From Faecalibacter sp. LW9 (lineage in GTDB: Bacteria; Bacteroidota; Bacteroidia; Flavobacteriales; Weeksellaceae), in assembly GCF_034661295.1 (NCBI RefSeq), contig NZ_CP141062.1, forward strand, positions 1,116,001 to 1,180,000: DNA of 64,000 nucleotides. The letters are read 5' to 3'. Numbering within the stretch: the stretch's first letter is position 1; every line of letters starts with the position of its first letter. Position numbers and translations under genes: made by a program. Below are positions 25,985 to 34,784 of the stretch, piece by piece. The notes below the pieces were generated by a model. It saw nothing but the letters and a program-made list of their open reading frames with translations. It was not told where the DNA came from and searched no databases.

Positions 25985-27511
25985 ATGAGTCAACAATTAA
26001 CTTTAGAAGAAATTCAGAATTTTAAAGGAAAATATCCAAGACAAATTTGGAGTCTTTTCTTTTCTGAAATGTGGGAGAGATTCTGTTTTTACGGAATGCG
26101 AGGAATGTTGGTTTTCTTCATGATCGATCAGCTGAAATTAGCCGAAGGTCAATCCCAATTACAATATGCAGCAATACAAGCTTTTGTTTATGCATTTACT
26201 TTCGTTGGTGGATTATTCGCAGATAAAATATTAGGTTTTAGAAAATCTTTATTTTGGGGAGGTTCGCTAATGATTTTAGGAAGTATTTTACTTTCTGCCG
26301 ATCCTCATTCGTTATTTTTCTTAGGAATTGCATTTACAGTTGTTGGAACTGGTTTCTTTAAACCAAATATTTCGACAATGGTAGGAGAGTTGTACAAGAA
26401 AGGAGATGAGCGTACAGATGCAGGTTTTTCATTGTTTTATGCGGGTATTAATATTGGTGCTTTTATCGGTGGATATTTATGTATCGCCATAGGTAAAGGT
26501 CATATTTTCAGTGATATAATTGATGTTGCACATCGTTGGAATGTTGCTTTTGGATTAGCAGCTTTTGTCATGTTAATCAGTTTAATCAACTTTCACTTTA
26601 CCAAAAAAAGTTTAGGTCCGATTGGTTTACAACCAGAAGAAACAAATCAAAACGGAGAGAAAGTAAAAATGCCATTATGGAAAGAATTAGCCGTTTATGG
26701 AGGTTCAATCCTTTCTATTCCATTAATTATGGCAATGGTTAAAAACACTGATTATACTGATTATTTCATGTATACAATTGGACCATTAACATTACTTTAC
26801 TTGTTTTACGAGATGACAAAAGTAACGAATGCTGAACGCAAGAAATTGGTTGCAGCATTGGTGTTTATTTTCTTCTCTATATTGTTCTGGGGAATTTATG
26901 AACAGGCAGGAGGTTCATTAACAATATTTGCAGCAAATAATTTAGATTCTAGTTTATTAGGTGTTAATTTAGATCCAAATGGAGTTAATAATTCAGGTGG
27001 AGCCTTATTTATAATTTTCTTAGCGCCTGTTTTTGGAGCACTTTGGATTTGGTTATCAAAACGTAAATTAAACCCAAATACAGTAATCAAATTTGGTTTA
27101 GGATTTATCTTCTTAGGATTAGGCTACTATGTATTGTTTGCAACACGTTTTTTTGCAGATGCAGCAGGTATTACATCATTAGATTTCTTTACATTAGCTT
27201 TATTGGTAATTACTTTTGGAGAACTTTGTTTATCACCCATTGGATTATCAATCATGACGAAATTATCGACTGATAATTTACAAGGTGTAATGATGGGAAT
27301 GTGGTTCTTAGCATCAGCATATGGGCAATATGTTGCTGGAATTATTGGAGCTAATATGTCTAATTCTGTTGTCGAAGGCGGAAATAATTTAGACAAATTA
27401 ATGTCTTACACAGATGGATATAAAGAAATTGCACTATACGCAATAATTGCTGGTGTTGTTTTAATTGTAATTTCTCCATTGATTCGTAAATTAATGCAAG
27501 AAGTAAAATAG
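25985..27511 (+). CDS. POT family proton-dependent peptide transporter (copy 2)
   Basis: This 508-aa transporter has the POT motifs SEMWERFCFYGMRGML near residue 23 and the PTR2 signature FYAGINIGAFIGGYLCIAIG near 155. I chose the ATG at 25985 and not the in-frame TTG at 25964, because the ATG product aligns with the starts of the other two copies. It is the most diverged of the three: the signature phenylalanine replaces tyrosine in the ERFxYY motif and the central loop is shorter than in copy 3. It has no terminator before copy 3, which starts 32 bp downstream. Confidence 0.93.
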   Translation: MSQQLTLEEIQNFKGKYPRQIWSLFFSEMWERFCFYGMRGMLVFFMIDQLKLAEGQSQLQYAAIQAFVYAFTFVGGLFADKILGFRKSLFWGGSLMILGSILLSADPHSLFFLGIAFTVVGTGFFKPNISTMVGELYKKGDERTDAGFSLFYAGINIGAFIGGYLCIAIGKGHIFSDIIDVAHRWNVAFGLAAFVMLISLINFHFTKKSLGPIGLQPEETNQNGEKVKMPLWKELAVYGGSILSIPLIMAMVKNTDYTDYFMYTIGPLTLLYLFYEMTKVTNAERKKLVAALVFIFFSILFWGIYEQAGGSLTIFAANNLDSSLLGVNLDPNGVNNSGGALFIIFLAPVFGALWIWLSKRKLNPNTVIKFGLGFIFLGLGYYVLFATRFFADAAGITSLDFFTLALLVITFGELCLSPIGLSIMTKLSTDNLQGVMMGMWFLASAYGQYVAGIIGANMSNSVVEGGNNLDKLMSYTDGYKEIALYAIIAGVVLIVISPLIRKLMQEVK

Positions 27512-27543
27512 TAAAAACGAAAAATAAATATAAAACAATCAAA

Positions 27544-29313
27544 ATGAGCGCGGTTAAAGAACAAGACTTTTTCGACTCGAAAGTATTAGGGCATCCATCA
27601 GGATTATTTGTCCTTTTCTTTACAGAGATGTGGGAGCGTTTCTCTTTTTATGGGATGCGTGTATTATTAATTAACTTTTTAACATCAGCTATTATCAATG
27701 GTAGTCCATTTTCTGGTTGGGGATGGGATGCAGAGCAAGCAGGTGCATTATACGGTACGTATGCGATGTTATTATACATCACACCAATCTTCGGTGGAAT
27801 CTTAGCAGATAAATTTTTAGGATATCGCTGGGCAGTTGTAATTGGTGCAATTATTATGACCATAGGTCACGCTTCGATGGCGTTAGACGCACCTATTTTT
27901 ATGTACATTGGTTTAGCTTGTTTAGTGATTGGTACCGGTTTCTTTAAACCAAATATGACATCCATTTTATCCGAAATGTATAAACATTATCCAGAGAAAA
28001 AGGATGGAGCTTATACGATTTTCTACATGGGAGTTAACGCAGGAGCATTCTTCGGAATGATGTTATGTGGTTACTTAGCAGAAAAAGTTGGATGGCACTG
28101 GGGATTCGGATTAGCGGGTATCTTCATGTTATTAGGAACATTACAGTTCTGGTTTGCTAAGCCTATTTTCGGAAAAATTGGGGATCCTCCAACAGCAGAA
28201 CAAAAAGCTTTAGCAGCTAAATTAGCAGCAGAATCTTCTGATCCAGATGATAAACCAAATCCATTTACTTTAGTAGATAAAATATTAATCGTTGTAATGA
28301 CCGTGTTAGGTTTAGGATACGCATTTAATGACCCTTTGTCAAAAATTAAAGAGATTAATATTAACTTATTCAACTTTAAAGTTGGTGCATTAGCAGGACA
28401 AGATTTTGCTATTTTATTAGCTTTAATCTTGTTTTTAGGAGTAGTAATTTCTCGTTTAACTCGATATACAAAAGTGGTACGTGATCGAATGATTGCGGTA
28501 ATTATTTTCGCTTTCTTCGTAATTTTCTTCTGGATGTCTTTCGAACAAGGAGCATCTTCATTAGTAATCTTTGCACGTGATAATGTTGACCGTACATTGG
28601 AAGGAACTTCTTTAACAATTTTTAATATTGTAAATGCTGCTTTAACAATTATTCCATTGTTAATAATTACTTACGTAGTAGGGAAATTAACACAACAAAC
28701 TTTTGGTAAAGCACCGTTATCTAACGTCGTACAAATCGTATGTTTCGTTGGGATTTGGGGAATTGCAATCTGGATGTTATACCGTGAGTTTACTGCAGAA
28801 TCTTCAGAAATTACAGTTTCTTGGTTTTCGATCTTAAACTCATTCTTTATCATTGCTTTTGCATCATCAGTATCTAAAATTTGGGATTCAAAATTAAACC
28901 CACCAGCAGCTGTAAAATACGGTTTAGGATTAATCATTATGGCGATTGGTTTCGGTTTATTAGCATTCGGATCTCACGGAATCCAAGAAGGTGTTAAAGT
29001 ATCAATGATCTGGTTAGTATTAGCATACTTATTCCACACATTAGGAGAGTTATTCTTATCACCAGTTGGTTTATCGTATGTATCTAAATTAGTCCCAGCA
29101 CGAATGATTGCATTCATGTTTGGTATGTGGTACTTAGCGATTGCTATCGGAAACAAATTAGCAGCAATTATTGGTGGTCAAATCGAAAACATTACAAACC
29201 AATATTCATTATCAACATTCTTCTTAATTTTTACAATCGTTCCGATTGTAGCCGGTATAATCGTGATTGGATTAAACCCAGTAATGAAGAAGTTAATGCA
29301 CGGTGTAAAATAA
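27544..29313 (+). CDS. POT family proton-dependent peptide transporter (copy 3)
   Basis: The 589-aa product carries TEMWERFSFYGMRVLL near residue 29 and FYMGVNAGAFFGMMLCGYLA near 160. It is more similar to copy 1 than to copy 2 (for example in the GYLAEKVGWHWGFGLAGIFM region). It is about 60 residues longer than copy 1, mainly through an insertion after helix 6 (near residues 215-300: a polar Ala/Lys/Asp stretch, then extra hydrophobic segments). The secreted thioredoxin-fold gene follows after 14 bp. Confidence 0.94.
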   Translation: MSAVKEQDFFDSKVLGHPSGLFVLFFTEMWERFSFYGMRVLLINFLTSAIINGSPFSGWGWDAEQAGALYGTYAMLLYITPIFGGILADKFLGYRWAVVIGAIIMTIGHASMALDAPIFMYIGLACLVIGTGFFKPNMTSILSEMYKHYPEKKDGAYTIFYMGVNAGAFFGMMLCGYLAEKVGWHWGFGLAGIFMLLGTLQFWFAKPIFGKIGDPPTAEQKALAAKLAAESSDPDDKPNPFTLVDKILIVVMTVLGLGYAFNDPLSKIKEININLFNFKVGALAGQDFAILLALILFLGVVISRLTRYTKVVRDRMIAVIIFAFFVIFFWMSFEQGASSLVIFARDNVDRTLEGTSLTIFNIVNAALTIIPLLIITYVVGKLTQQTFGKAPLSNVVQIVCFVGIWGIAIWMLYREFTAESSEITVSWFSILNSFFIIAFASSVSKIWDSKLNPPAAVKYGLGLIIMAIGFGLLAFGSHGIQEGVKVSMIWLVLAYLFHTLGELFLSPVGLSYVSKLVPARMIAFMFGMWYLAIAIGNKLAAIIGGQIENITNQYSLSTFFLIFTIVPIVAGIIVIGLNPVMKKLMHGVK

Positions 29314-29327
29314 TAAAAACAACCACA

Positions 29328-29771
29328 ATGAGAACTTTTATAACTGTATGTACAATTGTATTATCTTCAATTGCTTCTGGACAAAATATCAATTGGCTAA
29401 CTTTAGAACAAGCTAATCGCGAAGTGAAAGCCAATCCTAAAAAGCCAATCTTATTTACAATTTATACCGATTGGTGTGGATACTGTAAAAGATTAGACAA
29501 AGAAACATTTCTAGATCCAGCTGTGGTGAAGTATGTAAACGATCATTATATCGCTGTAAAATTTAATGCAGAAACAAAAGATATGGTGAACTTCTTAGGA
29601 ATTAATTACACATATATAAGTGGAGCTCGTGCGAATTATTTAGCGTATTATCTAACGCAAGGTCGATTAAGTTATCCTGCCACTGTGATTTTAGATAGCA
29701 AGGGCAATACAGAAAAAATAGTTCTAGGGTATCGTTCAGCTAAAGATTTTAGTTCGGACATTAAAATTTAA
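29328..29771 (+). CDS. Secreted thioredoxin-fold protein (WCGYC)
   Basis: With the ATG at 29328 the product is 147 aa: a signal peptide (about residues 1-18, ending SGQ), then a thioredoxin-like domain with the redox motif TDWCGYCKRLDKETF near residue 46 and the cis-Pro segment YPATVILDSKG near 118. The longer upstream frame overlaps POT copy 3 and is not credible. It most likely acts as a periplasmic thiol-disulfide reductase (DUF255/thioredoxin_7-like). It follows POT3 closely and its last 11 bp overlap the 3' end of the convergent comEC gene. Confidence 0.85.
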   Translation: MRTFITVCTIVLSSIASGQNINWLTLEQANREVKANPKKPILFTIYTDWCGYCKRLDKETFLDPAVVKYVNDHYIAVKFNAETKDMVNFLGINYTYISGARANYLAYYLTQGRLSYPATVILDSKGNTEKIVLGYRSAKDFSSDIKI

Positions 29772-31764
29772 TACGGTAAAAGCCTTGTTCAGAGGTATTC
29801 CATAAAAGAGAATCGGATTGATTTCGAATGATTGAATCCAATTCTGAGACATAACGAGGGTAGTTGCTTCCATCAGCAATTACCCTTTTTATTTGGGATA
29901 AATGGACCTCCTTTTTAGGTTGAAAACTCGAATTTCGGATTAAGAGATAATCCATGTTTTTTGGAAATTCACTTAGATTTTCACCGATAAATACATTAAA
30001 TTTTGATGTGAAAATAGCATTTTTCGACTTATAAAATCCATAGGATTTTAGGGAAGTATCGAAAGTATAATAATTGATATTTTTGATTCGTTGACGGATG
30101 GTATAAGGTCGGATAATGTAAGTATCAGCAGTAGAATTTTCGTAATTCTCATCATGAAATACAGTTAAATTCTGACCTTCTCTAACCCCCACAATACTCC
30201 CTTTATATTGATGAAAAATGATTATTTCATTGCTATTTCTGATGCGTGTTATATCCAAATAGCGATTCAATTGTATCCCTAGAAAACAGCCTAAAATAAC
30301 AATTATAAAGTTCTTTCTCCGACCTTCGATCAATGGTCGTAATGCTATTAGAATAATCACGATCAGTAATGCAGTAAATGGTGAAATATAAACTTGTTTT
30401 AATACCCACGAATCGTGTGTTGCTAACCATTTGATATAGGAATTACAGCCTTCAATAAACAGATTATAAGCATGAACAAATGGCGAGAATGACACCTTAG
30501 CACCTTGCATAAAAAGGGCTATCATTGCTCCAATAATCATAAATAGGGATGCTGGTACAAGAATAATATTTCCGAAAAGGAATAGCCATGAAAATTGATT
30601 AAAATATAAAGCACTAAATGGAAGTGTCCCGAATTGAGCACTGATACTGGTGCGGGATAAATCAAAAAGATAAATGGACCATCGTTTCGTTGGTCGATAA
30701 ATTATGGTATAAATAGGGTGTAACCACACAATAAAAAATACTGCTGAAAAGCTCAATTGAAATCCAACATCAAATAGATAATTGGGTTGATATAATAAAA
30801 TAATTAAAGCACTTAAAGCTAATGTATGATAGATATTTTTCGGGCGTTTCAATAGTTCAGATGTATAATAGATTGTTAGCATTAATGAAGCTCTAAAAAC
30901 TGGAGGTCGCATTTCTACATATAAAGCAAATCCCCATATTATTAATAACGCAACAACTATTTGAATTTGTTTTCCATGTTTTATCCATTGGAGAGGTTGT
31001 AATAGGAATCGGATAATCATAAAGATCATTACAACATGTAATCCTGAGATGGATAATATATGGATCACACCTGTTGCAATATAACTTTCATTTAGTTCAT
31101 CTGATAATTCTGTTCGATCACCCAAAAGCATAGAAGATATAATTGATCGTGCTTCGAGATGATACCCAGAATTTTCTAATTGATTCCGAATGTTCTCTTT
31201 TGATTGGATTACAATTTTTGCCCAATGTTGATGTTTGGATGTATGATATAGTACACTATCCGCATATAGCTGATGGGTAATTTTCTTTCTTTGAAGATAT
31301 AGTGAATAATTAAATTGATACGGATTTTTTGAATTTTCTAACGGATAAGAAGATCCGTAGACGATGAGTGTGTCTTTTGGATAAATGGAGTTTTTCTGGA
31401 GCGGAATATGTAAAAGTGAAATTTTATCGAATGTTAAATTTTGAACCTTATAGCGTAAATATTTTTTGCTCGATTTCTCATTTTCTAGTACGAGTAAAGT
31501 ATGAATTTTTGAAGGATAAATTTCTTCAAGTCCTTTATATTCAGAAGGTTTTTGGTTTTGATGTAAGATAATACCTAAACAGATGAATTGCAGACCAAAG
31601 GCAATATTGGCAATGTTAACATTTTTGATTAATTGGCTGATAAACAAGCAAAAAAGAAGAAGAAGGAAATAAATTCGTAAATTTGTTGCATCAATGAGAT
31701 ACTCAGAAATGAGAATCCCAATGATCACGCAAATTACTAGGAATGAAAATAATTGATTCTTCAT
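29761..31764 (-). CDS. ComEC/Rec2-type DNA-uptake channel protein
   Basis: The 667-aa polytopic membrane protein has the order expected for ComEC: N-terminal helices (residues 1-60), a DUF4131-like soluble domain (about 60-210), then the Competence core of many helices with the signature HILSISGLHVVMIFMIIRFL near residue 235 and PPVFRASLMLTIYY near 310. A C-terminal soluble part (about 510-667) follows. I see no HxHxDH metallo-beta-lactamase motif there, so the nuclease-like domain is degenerate or absent. The likely role is transport of single-stranded DNA across the inner membrane. It stands alone and its 3' end overlaps the thioredoxin-fold gene by 11 bp. Confidence 0.88.
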   Translation of the reverse strand: MKNQLFSFLVICVIIGILISEYLIDATNLRIYFLLLLFCLFISQLIKNVNIANIAFGLQFICLGIILHQNQKPSEYKGLEEIYPSKIHTLLVLENEKSSKKYLRYKVQNLTFDKISLLHIPLQKNSIYPKDTLIVYGSSYPLENSKNPYQFNYSLYLQRKKITHQLYADSVLYHTSKHQHWAKIVIQSKENIRNQLENSGYHLEARSIISSMLLGDRTELSDELNESYIATGVIHILSISGLHVVMIFMIIRFLLQPLQWIKHGKQIQIVVALLIIWGFALYVEMRPPVFRASLMLTIYYTSELLKRPKNIYHTLALSALIILLYQPNYLFDVGFQLSFSAVFFIVWLHPIYTIIYRPTKRWSIYLFDLSRTSISAQFGTLPFSALYFNQFSWLFLFGNIILVPASLFMIIGAMIALFMQGAKVSFSPFVHAYNLFIEGCNSYIKWLATHDSWVLKQVYISPFTALLIVIILIALRPLIEGRRKNFIIVILGCFLGIQLNRYLDITRIRNSNEIIIFHQYKGSIVGVREGQNLTVFHDENYENSTADTYIIRPYTIRQRIKNINYYTFDTSLKSYGFYKSKNAIFTSKFNVFIGENLSEFPKNMDYLLIRNSSFQPKKEVHLSQIKRVIADGSNYPRYVSELDSIIRNQSDSLLWNTSEQGFYRIKF

Positions 31765-31839
31765 CCTAATAATTTACGAAATGATTTGTAATTATTTGAT
31801 TTTAAATATTTGTAAATCAGTTATTTTAAGTTTTAATTT

Positions 31840-32277
31840 ATGAAACACATTTTAACGATTTTAGTTCTTTTTGTTTCTCAGTTTATTTTTGCTCAAATGG
31901 ATGTAAAGATTACTGTGAAAAATTTGAGAAAGGTAGAAGGAAATCTATCCATCGAATTTTATAGAAACGTAGAGAATTATACCAAAGGTCAGAATGCATT
32001 TAAGAAATTGTATGTTCCAATTAAAGATCTAGATCAGTTTGAGACAACGTTTAAAAATGTAGAGGAATCATATTACGCTGTAAAAGTGTTTGTAGATACA
32101 AACAACAATAAGGTTTTAGACCGAAGTTTTTTAGGTGTAAGAAAGGAACCCTATGGCTATTCCACAAACGCTGATCCTTTTTTAAGGGAACCTACTTTCG
32201 AAGAAGCTAAAGTTATGGCGACCAAACAAAATAATAATATTATTATTGAATTGAATAACAACAAAGGCGAAGATTGA
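31840..32277 (+). CDS. DUF2141 family secreted protein
   Basis: The 145-aa protein has a signal peptide (about residues 1-18, ending IFAQ) and a beta-rich domain of the DUF2141 type: VKITVKNLRKVEGNLSIEFY at the start, the segment YYAVKVFVDTNNNKVLDRSFLGVRKEPYGYS, shown here in part by VDTNNNKVLD (an EF-loop-like acidic turn), and the late FEEAKV. The function of this family is unknown. The stop codon lies inside a terminator hairpin shared with the convergent gene. Confidence 0.85.
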   Translation: MKHILTILVLFVSQFIFAQMDVKITVKNLRKVEGNLSIEFYRNVENYTKGQNAFKKLYVPIKDLDQFETTFKNVEESYYAVKVFVDTNNNKVLDRSFLGVRKEPYGYSTNADPFLREPTFEEAKVMATKQNNNIIIELNNNKGED

Positions 32278-32290
32278 TCTTCGCCTTTTA
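32263..32290. terminator. Bidirectional terminator overlapping the DUF2141 stop codon
   Basis: Arms aaaggcgaaga and tcttcgccttt (32263-32273 with 32278-32288) enclose a loop containing the TGA stop. T-runs flank both strands, so it serves both convergent genes. Confidence 0.85.
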
Positions 32291-33652
32291 TTATTTAAAA
32301 ATTTTATAGGAGATTCCAACATTAAAATCAAACAAAGATGTCGATCGTTGGTTAATATTTTCAAACGTATTCCACATGACTCTATAATTGGGTTGCAGAT
32401 GAATACCCAGCTCCTTTGTAAGTTCATAATTTAATCGGACTCCCGTTTTGGTACTCAATGAACTTTCGTTAATGTTGGTCGCTGTTCCAATCAATTCATG
32501 ACGATAACTTGAAGAAGATAAAGAAATTTCGTTTTTAGATAATAAAAACATGCTCGCTCCAAGAAGGGCATCTACAGACCATCTCTTTTGACGTAAAATG
32601 GTATAGGATACATCCAAGGGAATTTCTACAAATTCTATTCGATGTTCAATTCGACCACTCTCCTTTTTAACATTGATCTCAGATAATGTGGAAATTTCAT
32701 TCTGTAATCGGATATTTTTGCTGTATCGGATATTAGAAGAAACTAACGATGTTTCTTGTTGAGAGGATGTCGTCAAAGGCAATATATTGGTTTGTGTGGC
32801 TACAACGTCCGTAGTTTGTTGATTCATATTCATTTTAGCAATCCCTGTACTGATGCGTAAGCGATCTGTAACGGCATACGATAATTTAGCGCCAAAATTT
32901 ACCGCCAATTGGTTTTCGATATGTTCAGGAAGATAGGTATCTGTTAATACCGATCGATGATTTAGAATAAGCGATGGAGAATAATGAGAAGCTAACATCA
33001 GTTGTGCGCGAGGTTCTTTAATTGCTTTTATCTTCTCAACTTCGGACTTCTTCTTTAAAATTTCTTCTAGCGACTCTTCTTCACGCTTTTCTTTAGTATT
33101 TGGCGGATGGGGAGTATCTGAAATAGTTATATTGGAGTGTTGAGCGATGGCAGGATTTGATTCCAGAGGTGTTTTCATTATCGCCAAATCATCCCAAAGA
33201 TCATAAAGTGCTTTATTCTTGTTCGTGGAATCAGGTGTATCATACTCATTATGTCGAATGAAACTCGATTTCATTTTGTTTTCCGCTAAACCTTCATCCA
33301 ATGCAGACCAATCATTTGAATGATTTGAAATATAGTGCTCAGTGTCATCTGCAGTATTTTTCGAACCGATACCCAAGTTTGAATTTTCAGTCGGAGAAAT
33401 ATTTTTATTTGACTTTTGTTGAACCATGGGTACAGTTTTATGCCCGGGAATTAGATTTTTATCCATATCCTGATTATAAAACAAGGCGAAAATACCAAGG
33501 CAAGCCGCTGCTCCTGCGATCCAATAATAGAAAGGAATAATTTTTCGATTTCTTTTAGGTTCGATGTGTTGCTCAATTGTTTTCCAAGCTTCCAAAGGAG
33601 GGGCTTGTGGAGCAGATAATTTATCTTTAATTTGTTGATCAAACTTATTCAT
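32291..33652 (-). CDS. Fused anti-sigma-like and outer-membrane barrel-like protein
   Basis: The 453-aa product begins with a short cytoplasmic segment (motif PPLEAWKTIEQHI near residue 18, like HDAWDRIQ in the anti-sigma protein at 16857), then a transmembrane helix at about 42-60, then a long polar linker with a Lys/Glu-rich stretch near 190-215. From about 240 to the end the pattern is that of a small outer-membrane beta-barrel (for example LAVNFGAKLSYAVTDRLRIS, and the last strand LFDFNVGISYKIF). It overlaps the upstream ECF sigma gene by 8 bp. The probable role is sigma-factor control with the sensor part in the same chain; how such a chain is placed in two membranes, or whether the C-terminal part stays periplasmic, is unclear. 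Confidence 0.65.
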   Translation of the reverse strand: MNKFDQQIKDKLSAPQAPPLEAWKTIEQHIEPKRNRKIIPFYYWIAGAAACLGIFALFYNQDMDKNLIPGHKTVPMVQQKSNKNISPTENSNLGIGSKNTADDTEHYISNHSNDWSALDEGLAENKMKSSFIRHNEYDTPDSTNKNKALYDLWDDLAIMKTPLESNPAIAQHSNITISDTPHPPNTKEKREEESLEEILKKKSEVEKIKAIKEPRAQLMLASHYSPSLILNHRSVLTDTYLPEHIENQLAVNFGAKLSYAVTDRLRISTGIAKMNMNQQTTDVVATQTNILPLTTSSQQETSLVSSNIRYSKNIRLQNEISTLSEINVKKESGRIEHRIEFVEIPLDVSYTILRQKRWSVDALLGASMFLLSKNEISLSSSSYRHELIGTATNINESSLSTKTGVRLNYELTKELGIHLQPNYRVMWNTFENINQRSTSLFDFNVGISYKIFK

Positions 33653-34196
33653 GAATTACCGGTTTTTTCAGAAGATTTAATTTTTCTTTTAAAAGGCTTC
33701 TCGCACGGGATAGATTAGACTTGGAGGTATTGACAGAGATGTTTAAAAGCTCTGCGATTTCGAGGTGCTTATATTCTTCAAACACATAAAGATTAAACAC
33801 TTGCCGATATTGCGGAGGAAGTTCTTGTACAATCTTTAGAAGATCATCATAGTCAAAATCATTCAGTTGATTTTCTTCTTCTTCATGGATAGCTTCGGGA
33901 ATCTTTCCAGCATCGATTTCATAGGTCAGCTGCCTTTTTCGAAATTTAGATAAGGCTTGATTGACCATTATCCGTTTCATCCAACCTTCGAATGAACCTT
34001 CAAATTTGTATTGATCAATTTTATTAAAGATGGTGACAAATCCTTCTTGAAAAATATCTTGTGCATCTTCGTAATTTTCAGCATAACGAAGGCATATGGA
34101 AAAAAGAATAGGAGAGTACATAGAATACAATGATTCCTGTGCTTTCCTATCTTTATCCTTGCATAGCAGTACAAGATCTTTTAAGGATTTCTCCAA
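33645..34196 (-). CDS. ECF-type RNA polymerase sigma-70 factor
   Basis: This 183-aa protein has sigma region 2 (about residues 20-95, with YEDAQDIFQEGFVTIFNKID and FEGWMKRIMVNQAL) and region 4 (about 120-175, helix-turn-helix EYKHLEIAELLNISVNTSKS). It shares the layout of the sigma factor at 16298 and looks like its paralogue. The upstream gene is a lipoprotein 30 bp away and the downstream one is the fused anti-sigma/barrel gene (8-bp overlap), so the three probably form one operon. Confidence 0.93.
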   Translation of the reverse strand: MEKSLKDLVLLCKDKDRKAQESLYSMYSPILFSICLRYAENYEDAQDIFQEGFVTIFNKIDQYKFEGSFEGWMKRIMVNQALSKFRKRQLTYEIDAGKIPEAIHEEEENQLNDFDYDDLLKIVQELPPQYRQVFNLYVFEEYKHLEIAELLNISVNTSKSNLSRARSLLKEKLNLLKKPVIHE

Positions 34197-34226
34197 AACT
34201 TATATAAAACTTTATTTTTATATGAT

Positions 34227-34670
34227 TTATTCCGCTGGAACATTGAATGTTTGAGAAATGAAGATATCTTCTCCTAACTCATTTTTACCTGCCCATACAC
34301 GTACAGTATTTTCACCAGCTTCACGAGGAGTTACTGTAAATGTTTTTGTTTCGATTCTTAAATCATTTGTACATTGTGCATTGTTCTTTTGCGAAGCGAA
34401 TACACCTACATCCGTACGAAGTGTTGTACTTGAATTTAATTTTCGGAATTCTATAAATTCTTGACAGTTTCCAGTTAAAGTATATTTAACCTCAAATTTT
34501 GTTGGTTTATTTACCGGTTGTACCGAATCTAGATTGTACGAAATTTCTGTACCTGGAACATAACCATACGTTAAAAATTCTTGATTGGTGTCGTCGTCTA
34601 AACAACTAACGGTTGCTAATCCTACAAAAGCAATAATTAAGAAGTAGCTGAATAATTTTGCGATTTTCAT
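34227..34670 (-). CDS. Putative lipoprotein, unknown function
   Basis: The 147-aa protein has a lipoprotein signal peptide with a lipobox-like GLATVSC at about residues 17-23, followed by Asp-rich residues (LDDD). The mature part is predicted beta-rich, with one internal cysteine pair (NCQEF and AQCTN), and resembles an immunoglobulin-like or DUF-type lipoprotein fold; I do not recognise the family. It lies 30 bp upstream of the ECF sigma gene with no terminator between, so it may be part of the same envelope-stress unit. Confidence 0.75.
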   Translation of the reverse strand: MKIAKLFSYFLIIAFVGLATVSCLDDDTNQEFLTYGYVPGTEISYNLDSVQPVNKPTKFEVKYTLTGNCQEFIEFRKLNSSTTLRTDVGVFASQKNNAQCTNDLRIETKTFTVTPREAGENTVRVWAGKNELGEDIFISQTFNVPAE

Positions 34671-34749
34671 AATGTAATTTTTATTTAAAGTTATTGATTA
34701 TTAGATGCAAAAAAATCAAACGGTTGCGTAGAATTGAAAATTTTAACAA

Positions 34750-34778
34750 AAAAAATCCTCTTGAAGTCATTCAAGAGG
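34750..34778 (-). terminator. Intrinsic terminator of lpxB
   Basis: The stem cctcttgaa/ttcaagagg (34757-34765 with 34770-34778) has a 4-nt loop and, on the minus strand, a T-run. It lies 7 bp after the lpxB stop. Confidence 0.88.
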
Positions 34779-34784
34779 AAAGAA

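Noticed and set aside
29127-29327. Longer start for the thioredoxin-fold gene
   Set aside because: The upstream part overlaps POT copy 3 out of frame; the ATG at 29328 begins a clear signal peptide.
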